DNA of 64,000 nucleotides from an uncultured Bacteroidota bacterium (GTDB lineage Bacteria > Bacteroidota > Bacteroidia > Bacteroidales > P3). The notes under the pieces were generated by a model. The model searched no databases. It was not told the origin of the DNA and saw nothing but the letters and a program-made list of their open reading frames with translations. The position numbers and the translations under genes were made by a program. Of the stretch, positions 16,884-25,822 are shown piece by piece (the first letter of the stretch is position 1; each line of letters opens with the position of its first letter). The stretch lies in NCBI GenBank assembly GCA_902800395.1, contig CADCEC010000007.1:42405-106404 (forward strand). The letters are read 5' to 3'.

Positions 16884-19213
16884 TGAAACAGGTTCAGCGA
16901 CAGCAACTGCAGCAGAAACTCTCACCGCAACAGATACAACTGATGCGGCTGCTGCAGTTGCCCGTCACTGACCTCGAGCTGGCCATTAAAGAGGAAATAG
17001 AGAAAAACCCTCTGCTGGAGGCGGAGGCTCCCGCCAACGAGGAAAGCTTCGACACCATCGACACGGGAGGCAACGACTCCTCCGACTGGGACAGCGACGA
17101 GGAGGAGTTCGGCTACGACTACCACGAGCATCTGGAGAGCGACCCCAACGCCGGACGGCGCGAGTTCGTCGTCTCCGACAGGCCCTCTTTCTCCGACCAG
17201 CTGTCCGACCAGCTCATCACACACCCCCTCACCGATCGGCAGCGCCTGATAGCAGGCGAGCTGATAGGAACCCTCGACGAGGCGGGTTACCTCAGCCGCG
17301 ACCTCGACCTGGTGACCAACGACCTCGCCTTCCGGCAAGGAATCGACGCTTCTCGCGAAGAGGTCCTCGAAGTGCTCCGCATCATCCAGAGTCTTGAACC
17401 CGCCGGCATCGGTGCCCGCAGCCTGCAGGAGTGCCTGTTGCTGCAGTTGGAGAGGATGTCGACGGAGGAACCGTCGACCGCAATGGCTCTCGCCATTGTA
17501 CGCGACCACTTCGACGACTTCGCCAATCACCGCTACGAGCGCATCTGTACCGCTCTCGGCATCAGTCAGGCTCAGCTCGACGAAGCCGCCTCCGTCATTC
17601 GCCGTCTCAACCCCAAACCCGGCAGTTCGGATGCAGAGAGTGAGCTGTCGGCAGCCGTCATCACTCCCGACATCATCCTGCAGCAACATGAAGGGGAGCT
17701 GAGTTTCTACCTCAACGACGGCAATCTGCCGCGTCTCTCGCTCAACACCTACTACACCGACATGCTGGCCGAGATGGAGTCTGCAGGGGCGCGCCGTGGT
17801 GCGTCGGCAGCCGACAAGGAGACTATCAACTTCCTCCGCACCAAACAAAACGACGCACAAGGCTTCATCGACCTGCTTGGGCAGCGGCGCGATACCATCG
17901 AACGGGTGATGCGATATATCGTCCGCCACCAGCGCCAGTTCCTCCTCACCGGCGACCCCGACCTCATGCAGCCCTTGCGGCAACGGGAAGTGGCCGACGC
18001 CACAGGCCTCGACATCTCCACCGTCTCTCGAATGGCCAACAGCAAATACCTGCAGACCGACTTCGGGACCATTCCTCTCAAAGATTGTTTCTCGAAAGGC
18101 ATCTCCAACGAATCCGGAGAAGAGATATCGGTGGAAATCATCAAGCAACGTCTCTCCGACATTATCGGCAAAGAGGACAAACGCTCGCCTCTCTCGGACG
18201 ACGCCCTCACCAAACAGCTCAACAGCCAAGGATTTCCGCTGGCTCGCCGCACAGTGGCGAAATATCGGGAGCAACTAGGCATCCCGGTGGCGCGACTGCG
18301 TCGGGTCCTGATGCTGGCAATCATCCTTCTTTCCACTTTCTATTTTCCGCTTTCCGCCCAATCCTCCTACTACGACTCGCTGATTTCCGTCCGGCTCGAA
18401 GCAGCACAGCGGAAGAATGCCCAGCTGGAGAAAAGAGAGCAACAAAAGGCCTCCCGCGAAAAAGCGACGAATCAGCAGAAGCAATCTTACGAACGCCCCA
18501 GCCGCAGTTCCGAAAGCGTCAACCTTCCCACTCCTGACGCTGGACTCTCGGCCCCGATGGTACCGCTGTGGTACACGGGATTTCCACACAATCGCGTCAA
18601 TCCGATGGGACGCACCCATATAGATCTGCTGCCCGACGAAATCGTCCTCAAACTCGTCTCGGACAGCAACGATTTCTGCTTCCCCGTGAAACGGCCCAAA
18701 ACCTCCAACTATGGCTGGCGTTGGGAGCGCGGTCACCACGGAGTGGACATCGGCCTCCCTGTGGGGGAGCCCGTCCACTGCGCTTTCAGTGGCATCGTCC
18801 GAGTAGCCACCCGAATGGGCGGTTACGGAAACTGTATCGTCGTCCGCCATCCCAACGGCCTCGAGACCCTCTACGGCCACCTCTCCAAAATCAACGTCAA
18901 ACCCGACCAGCAAGTCGAAGTGGGCGAAGTGATAGGCCTCGGTGGCAACACCGGCAATTCCACAGGGCCGCACCTCCATTTCGAATGCCGGTTCCTTTAC
19001 CAGACCTTCGATCCCGAATGGATTCTCGACTTCACCAACTACACCCTCCGCACTCGTCGGCTACACCTCGACAAGAGCTATTTCGGAATCCATCAGCCCC
19101 GAAAAGGGAAACCCCTCGACTATAAAGCCGACAACAGCATCATCAAAGAAACCAAAAAAGGGAAGAAAAGGAACGCCTCTTCCGCTCCCACCTTCAATAT
19201 AAAAGATTTTTAG
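16883..19213 (+). CDS. rpoN: RNA polymerase sigma-54 (RpoN) fused in frame to a signal peptide and M23 endopeptidase
   Basis: Residues 1-474 are a complete sigma-54: glutamine-rich region I (QQKLSPQQIQLMRLLQLP), acidic region II, core-binding and HTH regions (DATGLDISTVSRM), and the RpoN box ARRTVAKYRE at 454-463, ending ARLRRVL where RpoN proteins normally stop. There is no stop codon; the frame continues with Met477 and a textbook signal peptide (LAIILLSTFYFPLSAQS), a coiled-coil/linker, and an M23 (LytM) domain with intact zinc motifs HHGVDIG (His618/619, Asp622) and GPHLHFE (His697, His699). The product is either a real fusion, or two proteins with M23 starting at the internal ATG at 18311. 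Part of the signal peptide is encoded by four 7-base repeat units (18329-18356). A lost stop codon or an assembly error are the main alternatives. Confidence 0.85.
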   Translation: MKQVQRQQLQQKLSPQQIQLMRLLQLPVTDLELAIKEEIEKNPLLEAEAPANEESFDTIDTGGNDSSDWDSDEEEFGYDYHEHLESDPNAGRREFVVSDRPSFSDQLSDQLITHPLTDRQRLIAGELIGTLDEAGYLSRDLDLVTNDLAFRQGIDASREEVLEVLRIIQSLEPAGIGARSLQECLLLQLERMSTEEPSTAMALAIVRDHFDDFANHRYERICTALGISQAQLDEAASVIRRLNPKPGSSDAESELSAAVITPDIILQQHEGELSFYLNDGNLPRLSLNTYYTDMLAEMESAGARRGASAADKETINFLRTKQNDAQGFIDLLGQRRDTIERVMRYIVRHQRQFLLTGDPDLMQPLRQREVADATGLDISTVSRMANSKYLQTDFGTIPLKDCFSKGISNESGEEISVEIIKQRLSDIIGKEDKRSPLSDDALTKQLNSQGFPLARRTVAKYREQLGIPVARLRRVLMLAIILLSTFYFPLSAQSSYYDSLISVRLEAAQRKNAQLEKREQQKASREKATNQQKQSYERPSRSSESVNLPTPDAGLSAPMVPLWYTGFPHNRVNPMGRTHIDLLPDEIVLKLVSDSNDFCFPVKRPKTSNYGWRWERGHHGVDIGLPVGEPVHCAFSGIVRVATRMGGYGNCIVVRHPNGLETLYGHLSKINVKPDQQVEVGEVIGLGGNTGNSTGPHLHFECRFLYQTFDPEWILDFTNYTLRTRRLHLDKSYFGIHQPRKGKPLDYKADNSIIKETKKGKKRNASSAPTFNIKDF
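18329..18356 (+). repeat. Heptad repeat inside the RpoN-M23 junction
   Basis: Four units CTTTCCA, CTTTCTA, TTTTCCG, CTTTCCG, 18 bases after the internal ATG, coding part of the M23 signal peptide. Confidence 0.85.
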
Positions 19214-19228
19214 ATTTTATAGACCCTA

Positions 19229-19714
19229 ATGAAAAAGACCAATCTCTCCGATTACAACCCTTCCACCGTCCCCAACGGAGGAGAATACCGTATCGGCATC
19301 ATCGCCGCTGAATGGAACCCCGAAGTCACCGACGCACTCCTCAAAGGTGCCGTCGACACCCTCCTCGAACACGGTGTCAAAGAAGAACACCTCATCGTGC
19401 GCCGCGTCCCAGGCACCTTCGAGCTCTCTTCGGCTGCCGATATCATGCTCGATTCACAATACCCCGATGCCGTCATCTGCATCGGCTGTGTTATCCAAGG
19501 CGAGACCCGCCACTTCGAGTTCATCTGCCAGGCCGTGTCGCAAGGACTCACCAATGTGGCCATCAAACACGAGTGCCCCGTCATCTTCAGCGTCCTCACC
19601 ACCGACACCATGCAGCAGGCCCTCGACCGCGCCGGAGGAAAACACGGCAACAAAGGTGTCGAAGGAGCCATCACAGCCCTCAAGATGCTCGCTTTCAAGG
19701 AATCTGTCGCCTAA
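19229..19714 (+). CDS. ribH: 6,7-dimethyl-8-ribityllumazine synthase
   Basis: Penultimate riboflavin enzyme: condenses 5-amino-6-ribitylaminouracil with 3,4-dihydroxybutanone phosphate. The 161 residues show family motifs: IIAAEWNPEVTDALLKGA (substrate loop), VPGTFELSSAAD, CIGCVIQGETRHFEFI with the catalytic His, and VLTTDTMQQALDRAGGKHGNKG binding phosphate. It begins 15 bases after the rpoN-M23 stop and ends 3 bases before fmt, so it looks operonic. Confidence 0.95.
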   Translation: MKKTNLSDYNPSTVPNGGEYRIGIIAAEWNPEVTDALLKGAVDTLLEHGVKEEHLIVRRVPGTFELSSAADIMLDSQYPDAVICIGCVIQGETRHFEFICQAVSQGLTNVAIKHECPVIFSVLTTDTMQQALDRAGGKHGNKGVEGAITALKMLAFKESVA

Positions 19715-19717
19715 CTT

Positions 19718-20653
19718 ATGAAAATCGTCTACTTCGGAACCCCCGATTTCGCCGTCGAGAGCCTCGACGCCATCATGCAGAGCCGCCATGAAGTAGCGGC
19801 CGTTGTCACCGTTCCCGACCGTCAGGCCGGACGGGGGCAGAAAGTGGTATTCAGCCCTGTCAAGGAATATGCCCTTGCGCACAGCCTCCCGCTGCTACAA
19901 CCCGAAAAACTGAGGGACGAGGACTTCCTTCGCCAACTGGCGGCTTTCCAAGCCGACATGTTCGTCGTTGTAGCCTTCCGCATGCTGCCCGAGTCGGTGT
20001 GGAACATGCCGCCTCACGGCACTTTCAACCTTCATGCCTCCCTCCTGCCTCGCTACCGTGGAGCAGCACCCATCAATCACGCCATCATCAACGGCGACAC
20101 CGAGACTGGAGTAACCACGTTCCTACTCAATCATAACATCGACGAGGGGCAGATTCTCCTTCAGGAACGTACCCCCATCAAACCCGACGACAATGCAGGC
20201 TCCCTTCACGACCGACTGGCTGTCATGGGCCGCACCCTAGTCGTCCGCACCCTCGACGGCATAGAAGACGGCACACTCTCCCCCATGCCTCAGCAGGGAA
20301 TACCGACGTTAGCGCCTAAAATCTTCAAAGACGACTGTCGCATTCATTTTGACCTCACCTGCCGGCAAGCGGCCAACTTTGTCCGCGGACTCTCCCCCTA
20401 CCCTGCTGCCCTCCTCACCCTCATCTCACCTCAAGGCGAAAAAATCCTCTTCAAAGTCTTTGATGCCATCGCTATTCCTGACCCTTCAGCCACTCCCGGA
20501 GCACTGATTTGTGACCAAAAAAAGGTGTTAAAAATTGGTGTAACCGACGGATTTTTACAGATTTTGACTCTTCAAATGAGCGGAAAACGAAAAAATAACA
20601 CAGAAGATTTTTTGCGGGGAAATAAATTAATTGACTGGAAATTAGATATTTAG
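19718..20653 (+). CDS. fmt: Methionyl-tRNA formyltransferase
   Basis: Transfers a formyl group from 10-formyl-tetrahydrofolate to initiator Met-tRNA. 311 residues: Rossmann-like N-terminal domain (YFGTPDFAVESLDAI), the folate/catalytic loop NLHASLLPRYRGAAPINHAI (Asn, His; the Asp lies further on), and a C-terminal tRNA-binding OB domain (KIFKDDCRIHFD and after). Spacing of 3 bases from ribH indicates one transcript. The last ~30 residues are AT-rich and lysine/asparagine-rich, a common drift at gene ends here. Confidence 0.95.
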   Translation: MKIVYFGTPDFAVESLDAIMQSRHEVAAVVTVPDRQAGRGQKVVFSPVKEYALAHSLPLLQPEKLRDEDFLRQLAAFQADMFVVVAFRMLPESVWNMPPHGTFNLHASLLPRYRGAAPINHAIINGDTETGVTTFLLNHNIDEGQILLQERTPIKPDDNAGSLHDRLAVMGRTLVVRTLDGIEDGTLSPMPQQGIPTLAPKIFKDDCRIHFDLTCRQAANFVRGLSPYPAALLTLISPQGEKILFKVFDAIAIPDPSATPGALICDQKKVLKIGVTDGFLQILTLQMSGKRKNNTEDFLRGNKLIDWKLDI

Positions 20654-20693
20654 ATTTTTTTAATAATTTTTTTGAAAAAAAATCAAAAAAAAT

Positions 20694-20726
20694 TTTGGAA
20701 TATATTGAAAAATATTCCTACATTTG
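20694..20726 (+). promoter_or_regulatory. Consensus promoter for the HU gene
   Basis: TTTG at 20694-20697, a 21-base spacer, then TACATTTG at 20719-20726. Both Bacteroidota elements match; the transcript should start ~50 bases before the start codon. Confidence 0.75.
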
Positions 20727-20774
20727 CAGCGAAAAAGAAAGTCAATAATTATTAACCTTTTAAACATTATCATT

Positions 20775-21038
20775 ATGAACAAAACTGAACTTGTTAACGC
20801 CATGGCCGACAAGGCCGGCATGACCAAAGTCGCTGCCAAAAAGGCTATGACCGCTTGCTTCGACACCATCCAGGAGCAGCTGAAAAAAGGCGAGAAGGTG
20901 ACCCTCATCGGTTTCGGTACCTTCAGCGTGGTGAAGCGCAAAGCTCGCACCGCCAAGAACCCCCGCACCGGCAAAGCCGTCAAAGTGCCCGCCAAGAAAG
21001 TGGCCAAATTCAAAGCTGGCAGCAAGCTCCTCAAATAA
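20775..21038 (+). CDS. HU-family DNA-binding protein
   Basis: 87-residue histone-like protein that bends and compacts DNA as a dimer. The start MNKTELVNAMADKAGMTK at 20775 is chosen because it matches the HU N-terminus and lies downstream of the promoter; an upstream in-frame ATG at 20724 falls within the -7 element. The diagnostic GFGTFSVVKRKARTAKNP arm and the C-terminal KVPAKKVAKFKAGSKL are present. Monocistronic with its own promoter and terminator. HU versus IHF cannot be settled by eye, but the sequence is most HU-like. Confidence 0.93.
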   Translation: MNKTELVNAMADKAGMTKVAAKKAMTACFDTIQEQLKKGEKVTLIGFGTFSVVKRKARTAKNPRTGKAVKVPAKKVAKFKAGSKLLK

Positions 21039-21056
21039 GAAGAGTTCCACCATTAG

Positions 21057-21090
21057 AAAAAAGACGAGCCAAAAGGTTCGTCTTTTTTTT
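21057..21090 (+). terminator. Intrinsic terminator after the HU gene
   Basis: AGACGAGCC and GGTTCGTCT arms around an AAAA loop, followed by eight T and preceded by an A-run, so it may work in both directions. Confidence 0.85.
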
Positions 21091-21151
21091 CACAAAAAGT
21101 GTATTAACAGAATTTAACAGAATAGTGTTATAAAATGTGAAAAAAGATTAG

Positions 21152-21159
21152 TATCTTTG
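21152..21159 (+). promoter_or_regulatory. Bacteroidota -7 element TATCTTTG before gpsA
   Basis: Exact match about 69 bases before the gpsA start. No clean TTTG upstream. Confidence 0.6.
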
Positions 21160-21227
21160 CATTTTAAATACACACACGACACAATCGTGTAACCATTGAT
21201 AACTAACTATATATATAGTATATATAA

Positions 21228-22220
21228 ATGATAGGAGTGATTGGAAGTGGCACCTGGGCCACTGCAATTGTCAAAATACTATTGGAAGAGGAGGGACGAA
21301 AAGTCAACTGGTGGGTCAGAAACGATGCCGTCCGCGAAGGATTGCAACGCGATGGTCGCAACCCCAAATACCTTCCCTCTGTTCAGCTCGACGCTAGCCG
21401 ACTGAACCTTAGCGGCAATTTGGCACAAATTGTCGCTGAAAGCAAATACCTCTTCCTCGTTATCCCTTCGGCCTACGTCGCCAGCACACTCGAACAACTC
21501 CCCCGCATCGCATACAAAGGCAAGAAATTCATCTCAGCCATCAAAGGCGTCATCCCCGACAAAAGGGTCTCCGTCTCAGTCTATCTGGAAAACATGCTGA
21601 AAGTCAAGCGCAACGACATCTGTGTCATCAGCGGCCCCACCCACGCCGAAGAGGCCAGCCGTTGCATGCCCACCTTCCTCACCATGGCCTCCAGTAGCCC
21701 TACCCTCGCTGTCGAAGTGGAGCAGATGATGCGCTGTAGCTACCTCCACACCACCCACACCACCGACATCTGGTTCCTCGAACGTGTCGGCCTGCTGAAA
21801 AACATCTACGCCATCTGCGCCGGCATCTGCCAAGGACTGGGCTACGGTGACAACCTCAACGCCGTCATGGTCAGCGCCGCCGTCCGCGAACTCAACAAAC
21901 ACACACGAAGTCTCAGCCCCTCGGCTGCCAACTTCTTTGAAAACTGCTACCTCGGCGACCTCATGGTCACCTGCTGGTCGCATCACAGCCGCAACCGCCG
22001 CCTCGGCGAAGCCATCGCCCAAGGCAAACCCCTGAAAGACATCTTCGACGAAATGGGCATGGTGGCCGAAGGCTACTACTCCGCCAAAAACCTCCATGAA
22101 CTCGGATTGATGACCGGTAAAGTGGACGAAATGCCAATCGCCGAAGCCGTCTACCGCATCCTCTACGAAGATGCCAACCCGAAAGAAGAAATCAACGCTT
22201 TGATAGACAACGCATTCTAA
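21228..22220 (+). CDS. gpsA: NAD(P)-dependent glycerol-3-phosphate dehydrogenase
   Basis: Reduces dihydroxyacetone phosphate to sn-glycerol-3-phosphate, the backbone of phospholipids. 330 residues: dinucleotide-binding GVIGSGTWATAI, catalytic Lys region (AIKGVIPDK, GPTHAEE), and helical C-terminal domain with NIYAICAGICQGLGYGDN (family: K-N-AI-AG---G---G-N). The stop overlaps the acyltransferase start as TAATG, so the two phospholipid-precursor genes are coupled. Confidence 0.94.
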   Translation: MIGVIGSGTWATAIVKILLEEEGRKVNWWVRNDAVREGLQRDGRNPKYLPSVQLDASRLNLSGNLAQIVAESKYLFLVIPSAYVASTLEQLPRIAYKGKKFISAIKGVIPDKRVSVSVYLENMLKVKRNDICVISGPTHAEEASRCMPTFLTMASSSPTLAVEVEQMMRCSYLHTTHTTDIWFLERVGLLKNIYAICAGICQGLGYGDNLNAVMVSAAVRELNKHTRSLSPSAANFFENCYLGDLMVTCWSHHSRNRRLGEAIAQGKPLKDIFDEMGMVAEGYYSAKNLHELGLMTGKVDEMPIAEAVYRILYEDANPKEEINALIDNAF

Positions 22221-23323
22221 TGACACCTGATACTTTCGACGACATACGACCCTACTACGATAGCGAAATCCCGGCCGCCATCGAACGAATCGCACAATGG
22301 GAACTCATCCCCCAAATCCTGCGTTTCATCTACCCTAAAGAGAAAGTCAACGACACCATGGAGCGGCTGCGCGCGGTGAAAACCGTCAAAGAACTGCAGA
22401 CCACTTTCATGGTCGACGCCATCCACCGCATCGTCACCACAACCTCCGACGGCTTTGAGTGCACTGGCTACGAACACATCAAGCGCGGCCAGTCCTACCT
22501 TTTCATCTCCAACCACCGCGACATCACACTCGACGCTTTCCTCCTGCAGATGGTCTTCATCGATCGCCAACGCGACACCTCCTATATCATCTTCGGCAAC
22601 AACCTGCTGGAGACACCCCTGATGCGCGACCTCTACTTCAGCAACAAACTCGTCCAGATGGAACGCGGCGGCAACCCCATGGCCTTCTACCGCAGCCTGC
22701 AACATCTCTCGCAATACATCCACCACCTCATCGTCGACCAGAACCAATCCGTCTGGATTGCCCAGAAAAATGGCCGCAGCAAGGACGGCATAGACTCCAC
22801 GGCCCCCGCCATCATCAAGATGCTCACCCTCGGAGCCGACACCCCGGCCACACAAACCCTGGCCGACCTACACATCGTCCCCCTTTCCGTCTCCTACGAA
22901 TGGGACCCCTGCGACTTGATGAAAGTCAACGAGCTCTATCAGAAAGCCCACGGCGAATATCATAAGGTCGAAGGAGAAGACACCAATAGCGTCGCCACCG
23001 GCATCGTGGGCTCCAAGGGACACATCCACCTATCTATCGGCAAACCACTGACCACCAGCGAACTGACACCAAAAGACGGGAAAGATTTCGCCGACCATGT
23101 CGCCAACGTTCTCGACCGCCGCATCCAACGCCTCTACCACCTCATGCCCACCAACTATCTGGCATACGACATGCTCAACAATACCAACCAACACCGCCAA
23201 CGCTACACCGTCGACGTGAAAAACAAATTCCTACAGCGCATGAGCCAACTCCCCGAAGGCGAACCCCAGCGCATCTTCCTCGAGATGTACGCCAACCCCG
23301 TCGTCTCCGCACGGAAGAAATAA
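22220..23323 (+). CDS. PlsC-like 1-acyl-glycerol-3-phosphate acyltransferase
   Basis: Acyltransferase of the PlsC/LPLAT superfamily. The catalytic motif NHRDITLD (NHxxxxD) is at about residues 96-103, followed by a substrate-binding FGNNLLETPL region and a DQNQSVWIAQKNGRSKDG block in place of the usual EGTRS motif. At 367 residues it is longer than PlsC (about 240), with extra N- and C-terminal helical parts. Coupling to gpsA supports a role in phosphatidate synthesis; transfer of acyl groups to another envelope lipid cannot be excluded. It converges on the helicase gene with 2 bases between stops. Confidence 0.82.
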   Translation: MTPDTFDDIRPYYDSEIPAAIERIAQWELIPQILRFIYPKEKVNDTMERLRAVKTVKELQTTFMVDAIHRIVTTTSDGFECTGYEHIKRGQSYLFISNHRDITLDAFLLQMVFIDRQRDTSYIIFGNNLLETPLMRDLYFSNKLVQMERGGNPMAFYRSLQHLSQYIHHLIVDQNQSVWIAQKNGRSKDGIDSTAPAIIKMLTLGADTPATQTLADLHIVPLSVSYEWDPCDLMKVNELYQKAHGEYHKVEGEDTNSVATGIVGSKGHIHLSIGKPLTTSELTPKDGKDFADHVANVLDRRIQRLYHLMPTNYLAYDMLNNTNQHRQRYTVDVKNKFLQRMSQLPEGEPQRIFLEMYANPVVSARKK

Positions 23324-23325
23324 AA

Positions 23326-24759
23326 CTATTCGAAAAATCTTTTCTCGAAATTCAGCAGATACACCTTGTCTGTAGCACGGGTGAAAGCCGTGTATAACCA
23401 CCTCAGGTAGTCGCGGTCAAGCGACATGTCTGGCGGCAGAAACCCCTGGTCCACAATCACCGTGCGCCATTGTCCACCCTGCGTCTTATGGCAGGTCAGC
23501 GCATAGGCAAATTTTACCTGCAAAGCGTTGTAGTAAGGATTCTGACGCATCTCGCGCAACCGGTCGGCCTTATGCGGCAGGTCCGCATAATCCTCCATGA
23601 CAGCATTGAAAAAGCGCTCCGATTCCTCGGCAGTGAGCGACGGCGACTCAGAATAGAGCGTGCTGAGCAACAGTTTGCAGTCACGCGGCTCTTCATCGGG
23701 ATAGTCGACAAAGCGGAGCGTGGCATCCGCAAAACGAAACCCATAGAGCTCCTGCATGTTGCGCACACTGAGCACCTCCACAATATCGCCGTTGGCGATG
23801 AATCCTATCGTGCTCTCCTCGTCGAGCCAGAAGTAGTTGTTCTTCACCACCATCAGGTAATCGCCGGCATTCACCTCCTCCTCACGGAAGAGCACACTGT
23901 TGCGCACCCCTTGGTTGAACAGGTTGGCACGCTTGTTGGAACGGCAGATGATTGCCACCTGCTCGAGCGCGTAATCACCGTATTCTCGATAGAGGGTCTC
24001 CATCAAATCCTCGCCAGCCAGCCTGACAACATCGGTGTCGTTAGGCGTGAACAACGGCAGCGAAGCCTCCTCGCCGTCACCGAGAACTGCAATCTGGTTC
24101 CTCAACGCCGTGGCGTTAGCGAGAATACCCGACAACTGCTGCTGACGCACCACCTCCGTGAGTTCCGAAACGATAACATTCAGTCCGAAAGCCGCGGAGA
24201 GATAACGCTCATCGAGGGCCGGACTCTCACTCTGCCCCACTGGCGGCAACTGCGCGGTATCGCCTATCAGCATCAGACGGCAGTGGTCGCCATCGTAGAC
24301 ATAGTCTATCAAATCCTCCAGCAAGCTATGTCGCGACGTGGTGGGTTCCAGACCAATCATCGACGCCTCGTCGACAATAAACAATGTATAGGCGTGTTTG
24401 TTAATGGCCCTGACCGTGCGTACCACCCCACCGGCATCGGTCACAGTCATGTAGATTTTCTTGTGAATCGTGTAAGCCGGACGACCCGAATAGTTGGCAA
24501 TCACCTTGGCGGCACGTCCCGTGGGAGCCAGCAGAAGCGTGTCCACACGCAACTGCGGCAATGTCTGTATCAGGGCCGACACCAAGGAGGTCTTGCCTGT
24601 GCCGGCATATCCTTTCAGCAGAAAGACCGAGCGCGGATCGCCGTCATAAAGGAAACGGGACATAGAAGCGCAGGCATCCCGCTGTCCACCGGTGGGTTCG
24701 TGTGGAAAGCGGGATAGGATAAGTCGTTGAACTGTCGGACCGTAGCCTGACGTTGTCAC
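23326..24759 (-). CDS. RecD-like superfamily 1 DNA helicase
   Basis: 477-residue single-subunit helicase related to the RecD/Dda (SF1B, 5'-3') group. Visible motifs: Walker A LKGYAGTGKTSLV (about residues 44-56), Walker B LFIVDEASMIG, motif III LIGDTAQLPPVGQSES, motif IV RSNKRANLFNQ, and the C-terminal UvrD_C_2-type ALTCHKTQGGQW with a final YTAFTRATDKVYLL. There are no RecB/RecC genes nearby, so it probably acts alone in DNA repair or replication restart. It is downstream of secG on the same strand (15-base gap). Confidence 0.88.
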   Translation of the reverse strand: MTTSGYGPTVQRLILSRFPHEPTGGQRDACASMSRFLYDGDPRSVFLLKGYAGTGKTSLVSALIQTLPQLRVDTLLLAPTGRAAKVIANYSGRPAYTIHKKIYMTVTDAGGVVRTVRAINKHAYTLFIVDEASMIGLEPTTSRHSLLEDLIDYVYDGDHCRLMLIGDTAQLPPVGQSESPALDERYLSAAFGLNVIVSELTEVVRQQQLSGILANATALRNQIAVLGDGEEASLPLFTPNDTDVVRLAGEDLMETLYREYGDYALEQVAIICRSNKRANLFNQGVRNSVLFREEEVNAGDYLMVVKNNYFWLDEESTIGFIANGDIVEVLSVRNMQELYGFRFADATLRFVDYPDEEPRDCKLLLSTLYSESPSLTAEESERFFNAVMEDYADLPHKADRLREMRQNPYYNALQVKFAYALTCHKTQGGQWRTVIVDQGFLPPDMSLDRDYLRWLYTAFTRATDKVYLLNFEKRFFE

Positions 24760-24774
24760 TTTTGCCTTCTATTC

Positions 24775-25101
24775 TTAGTATTCAGCGGTAGTATTACCAC
24801 CCTGCTGCTGGGCGTTGTTCTGCTGCTGGGCGTTGTTCTGCTGCTGGACCTGTTCGGTTCTCTTGGGTTTGCCGTTCTGGTTGTGGTTGACAATGGGAGC
24901 CATCAGGCAGAGCACCACGAGGATGCCTGCCAGCCACCAGCTGGCTTTCTCAAGGAAATCAGCCGTCTGGCGCACACCCATCACCTGGGTGGGAGCCGAG
25001 AAATTGGCAGCAAGACCACCGCCTTTCGAGTTCTGAACAAGCACAATCAGTCCAAGCAGAATGCAGACAATAATACAGAGGATGACGATAAACGTATACA
25101 T
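24775..25101 (-). CDS. secG: SecG subunit of the Sec translocon
   Basis: Two-helix membrane protein that assists SecYEG export. The N-terminal helix (FIVILCIIVCILLGLIVLVQ), the conserved NSKGGGLAANFSAPTQVMGVRQTADFLEK loop region, and the second helix (WWLAGILVVLCLMAPIV) are typical. The hydrophilic tail is built of repeated QQQNNA units (18-base DNA repeats at about 24790-24850), a length-variable low-complexity end. It follows the TPR-like gene by 13 bases. Confidence 0.93.
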   Translation of the reverse strand: MYTFIVILCIIVCILLGLIVLVQNSKGGGLAANFSAPTQVMGVRQTADFLEKASWWLAGILVVLCLMAPIVNHNQNGKPKRTEQVQQQNNAQQQNNAQQQGGNTTAEY

Positions 25102-25114
25102 ATTATTATATTAT

Positions 25115-25789
25115 TTATTTACTATTTATTAATGATTCCAATTCCTGAATTCGGGGTGCAAAAATACTACTTTTTTCGGGATTATTCGCCAATAAATTCT
25201 TATAAATTGCCAGCGCCTTGTCGTAACGCCCTTGGTTTTTAAGTATAATAGCAAGAGTTTCAGTTCCTAACGAAACATCTGCCGTTAAACTTTTTTTGTC
25301 GTTATAATTGCGTTTTTCGCCCTCCTGACCCTCCGAATCTCCCCTTTCCGAAGCCTCGTTAGGCAGAAAATTCGATAAAATGACACTCTTGGGAGCCGTC
25401 TTGAACGACACCTCTTGGAAGGTGTTGATTTCGTTCAGTACATCGAACGGCTGCTCCTCTTTGGGTTGCTCCATTTTCGGCTGCTCCACTTTCGGCATTA
25501 CCTTTTGCATCTGTTCCTCCTTCACGGCAGGCGCCTCGTCAACCACACCGGTGCCGATAGCCGCTCCAGCCAACAATGCGTCAAGCACCGCGGGATTGCA
25601 CACCGACAAAGCCACTGCACGGCGCTCTTCCGGTGTCTCAAAGCCATGCGCATGGTCCGCCAGCAACGCCAGCGTCCCCACAACCGATGAATAGGGATAC
25701 TTCGAGAACATGGCCTTCAGCCATCCCCGATCCTGCGAAGTGAACTCCACCGGATTCGACACCCTATCGGCAAACTGTCTCTTGTCCAT
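25115..25789 (-). CDS. Small TPR-like protein of the secG operon
   Basis: 224 residues, no signal peptide or membrane helix. The C-terminal ~50 residues (TETLAIILKNQGRYDKALAIYKNLLANNP) form a tetratricopeptide-type helix pair. The centre carries imperfect repeats KVEQPKMEQPKEEQP, encoded by degenerate repeat DNA (about 25455-25500). The N-terminal part (DRGWLKAMFSKYPYSSVVGTLALLADHAHG) looks like a family kept next to secG in Bacteroidales, but its role is unknown to me. A role at the Sec machinery is only an inference from position. Confidence 0.7.
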   Translation of the reverse strand: MDKRQFADRVSNPVEFTSQDRGWLKAMFSKYPYSSVVGTLALLADHAHGFETPEERRAVALSVCNPAVLDALLAGAAIGTGVVDEAPAVKEEQMQKVMPKVEQPKMEQPKEEQPFDVLNEINTFQEVSFKTAPKSVILSNFLPNEASERGDSEGQEGEKRNYNDKKSLTADVSLGTETLAIILKNQGRYDKALAIYKNLLANNPEKSSIFAPRIQELESLINSK

Positions 25790-25822
25790 TTTAACAAATT
25801 TTTACACTCAAAATTGGATTTG

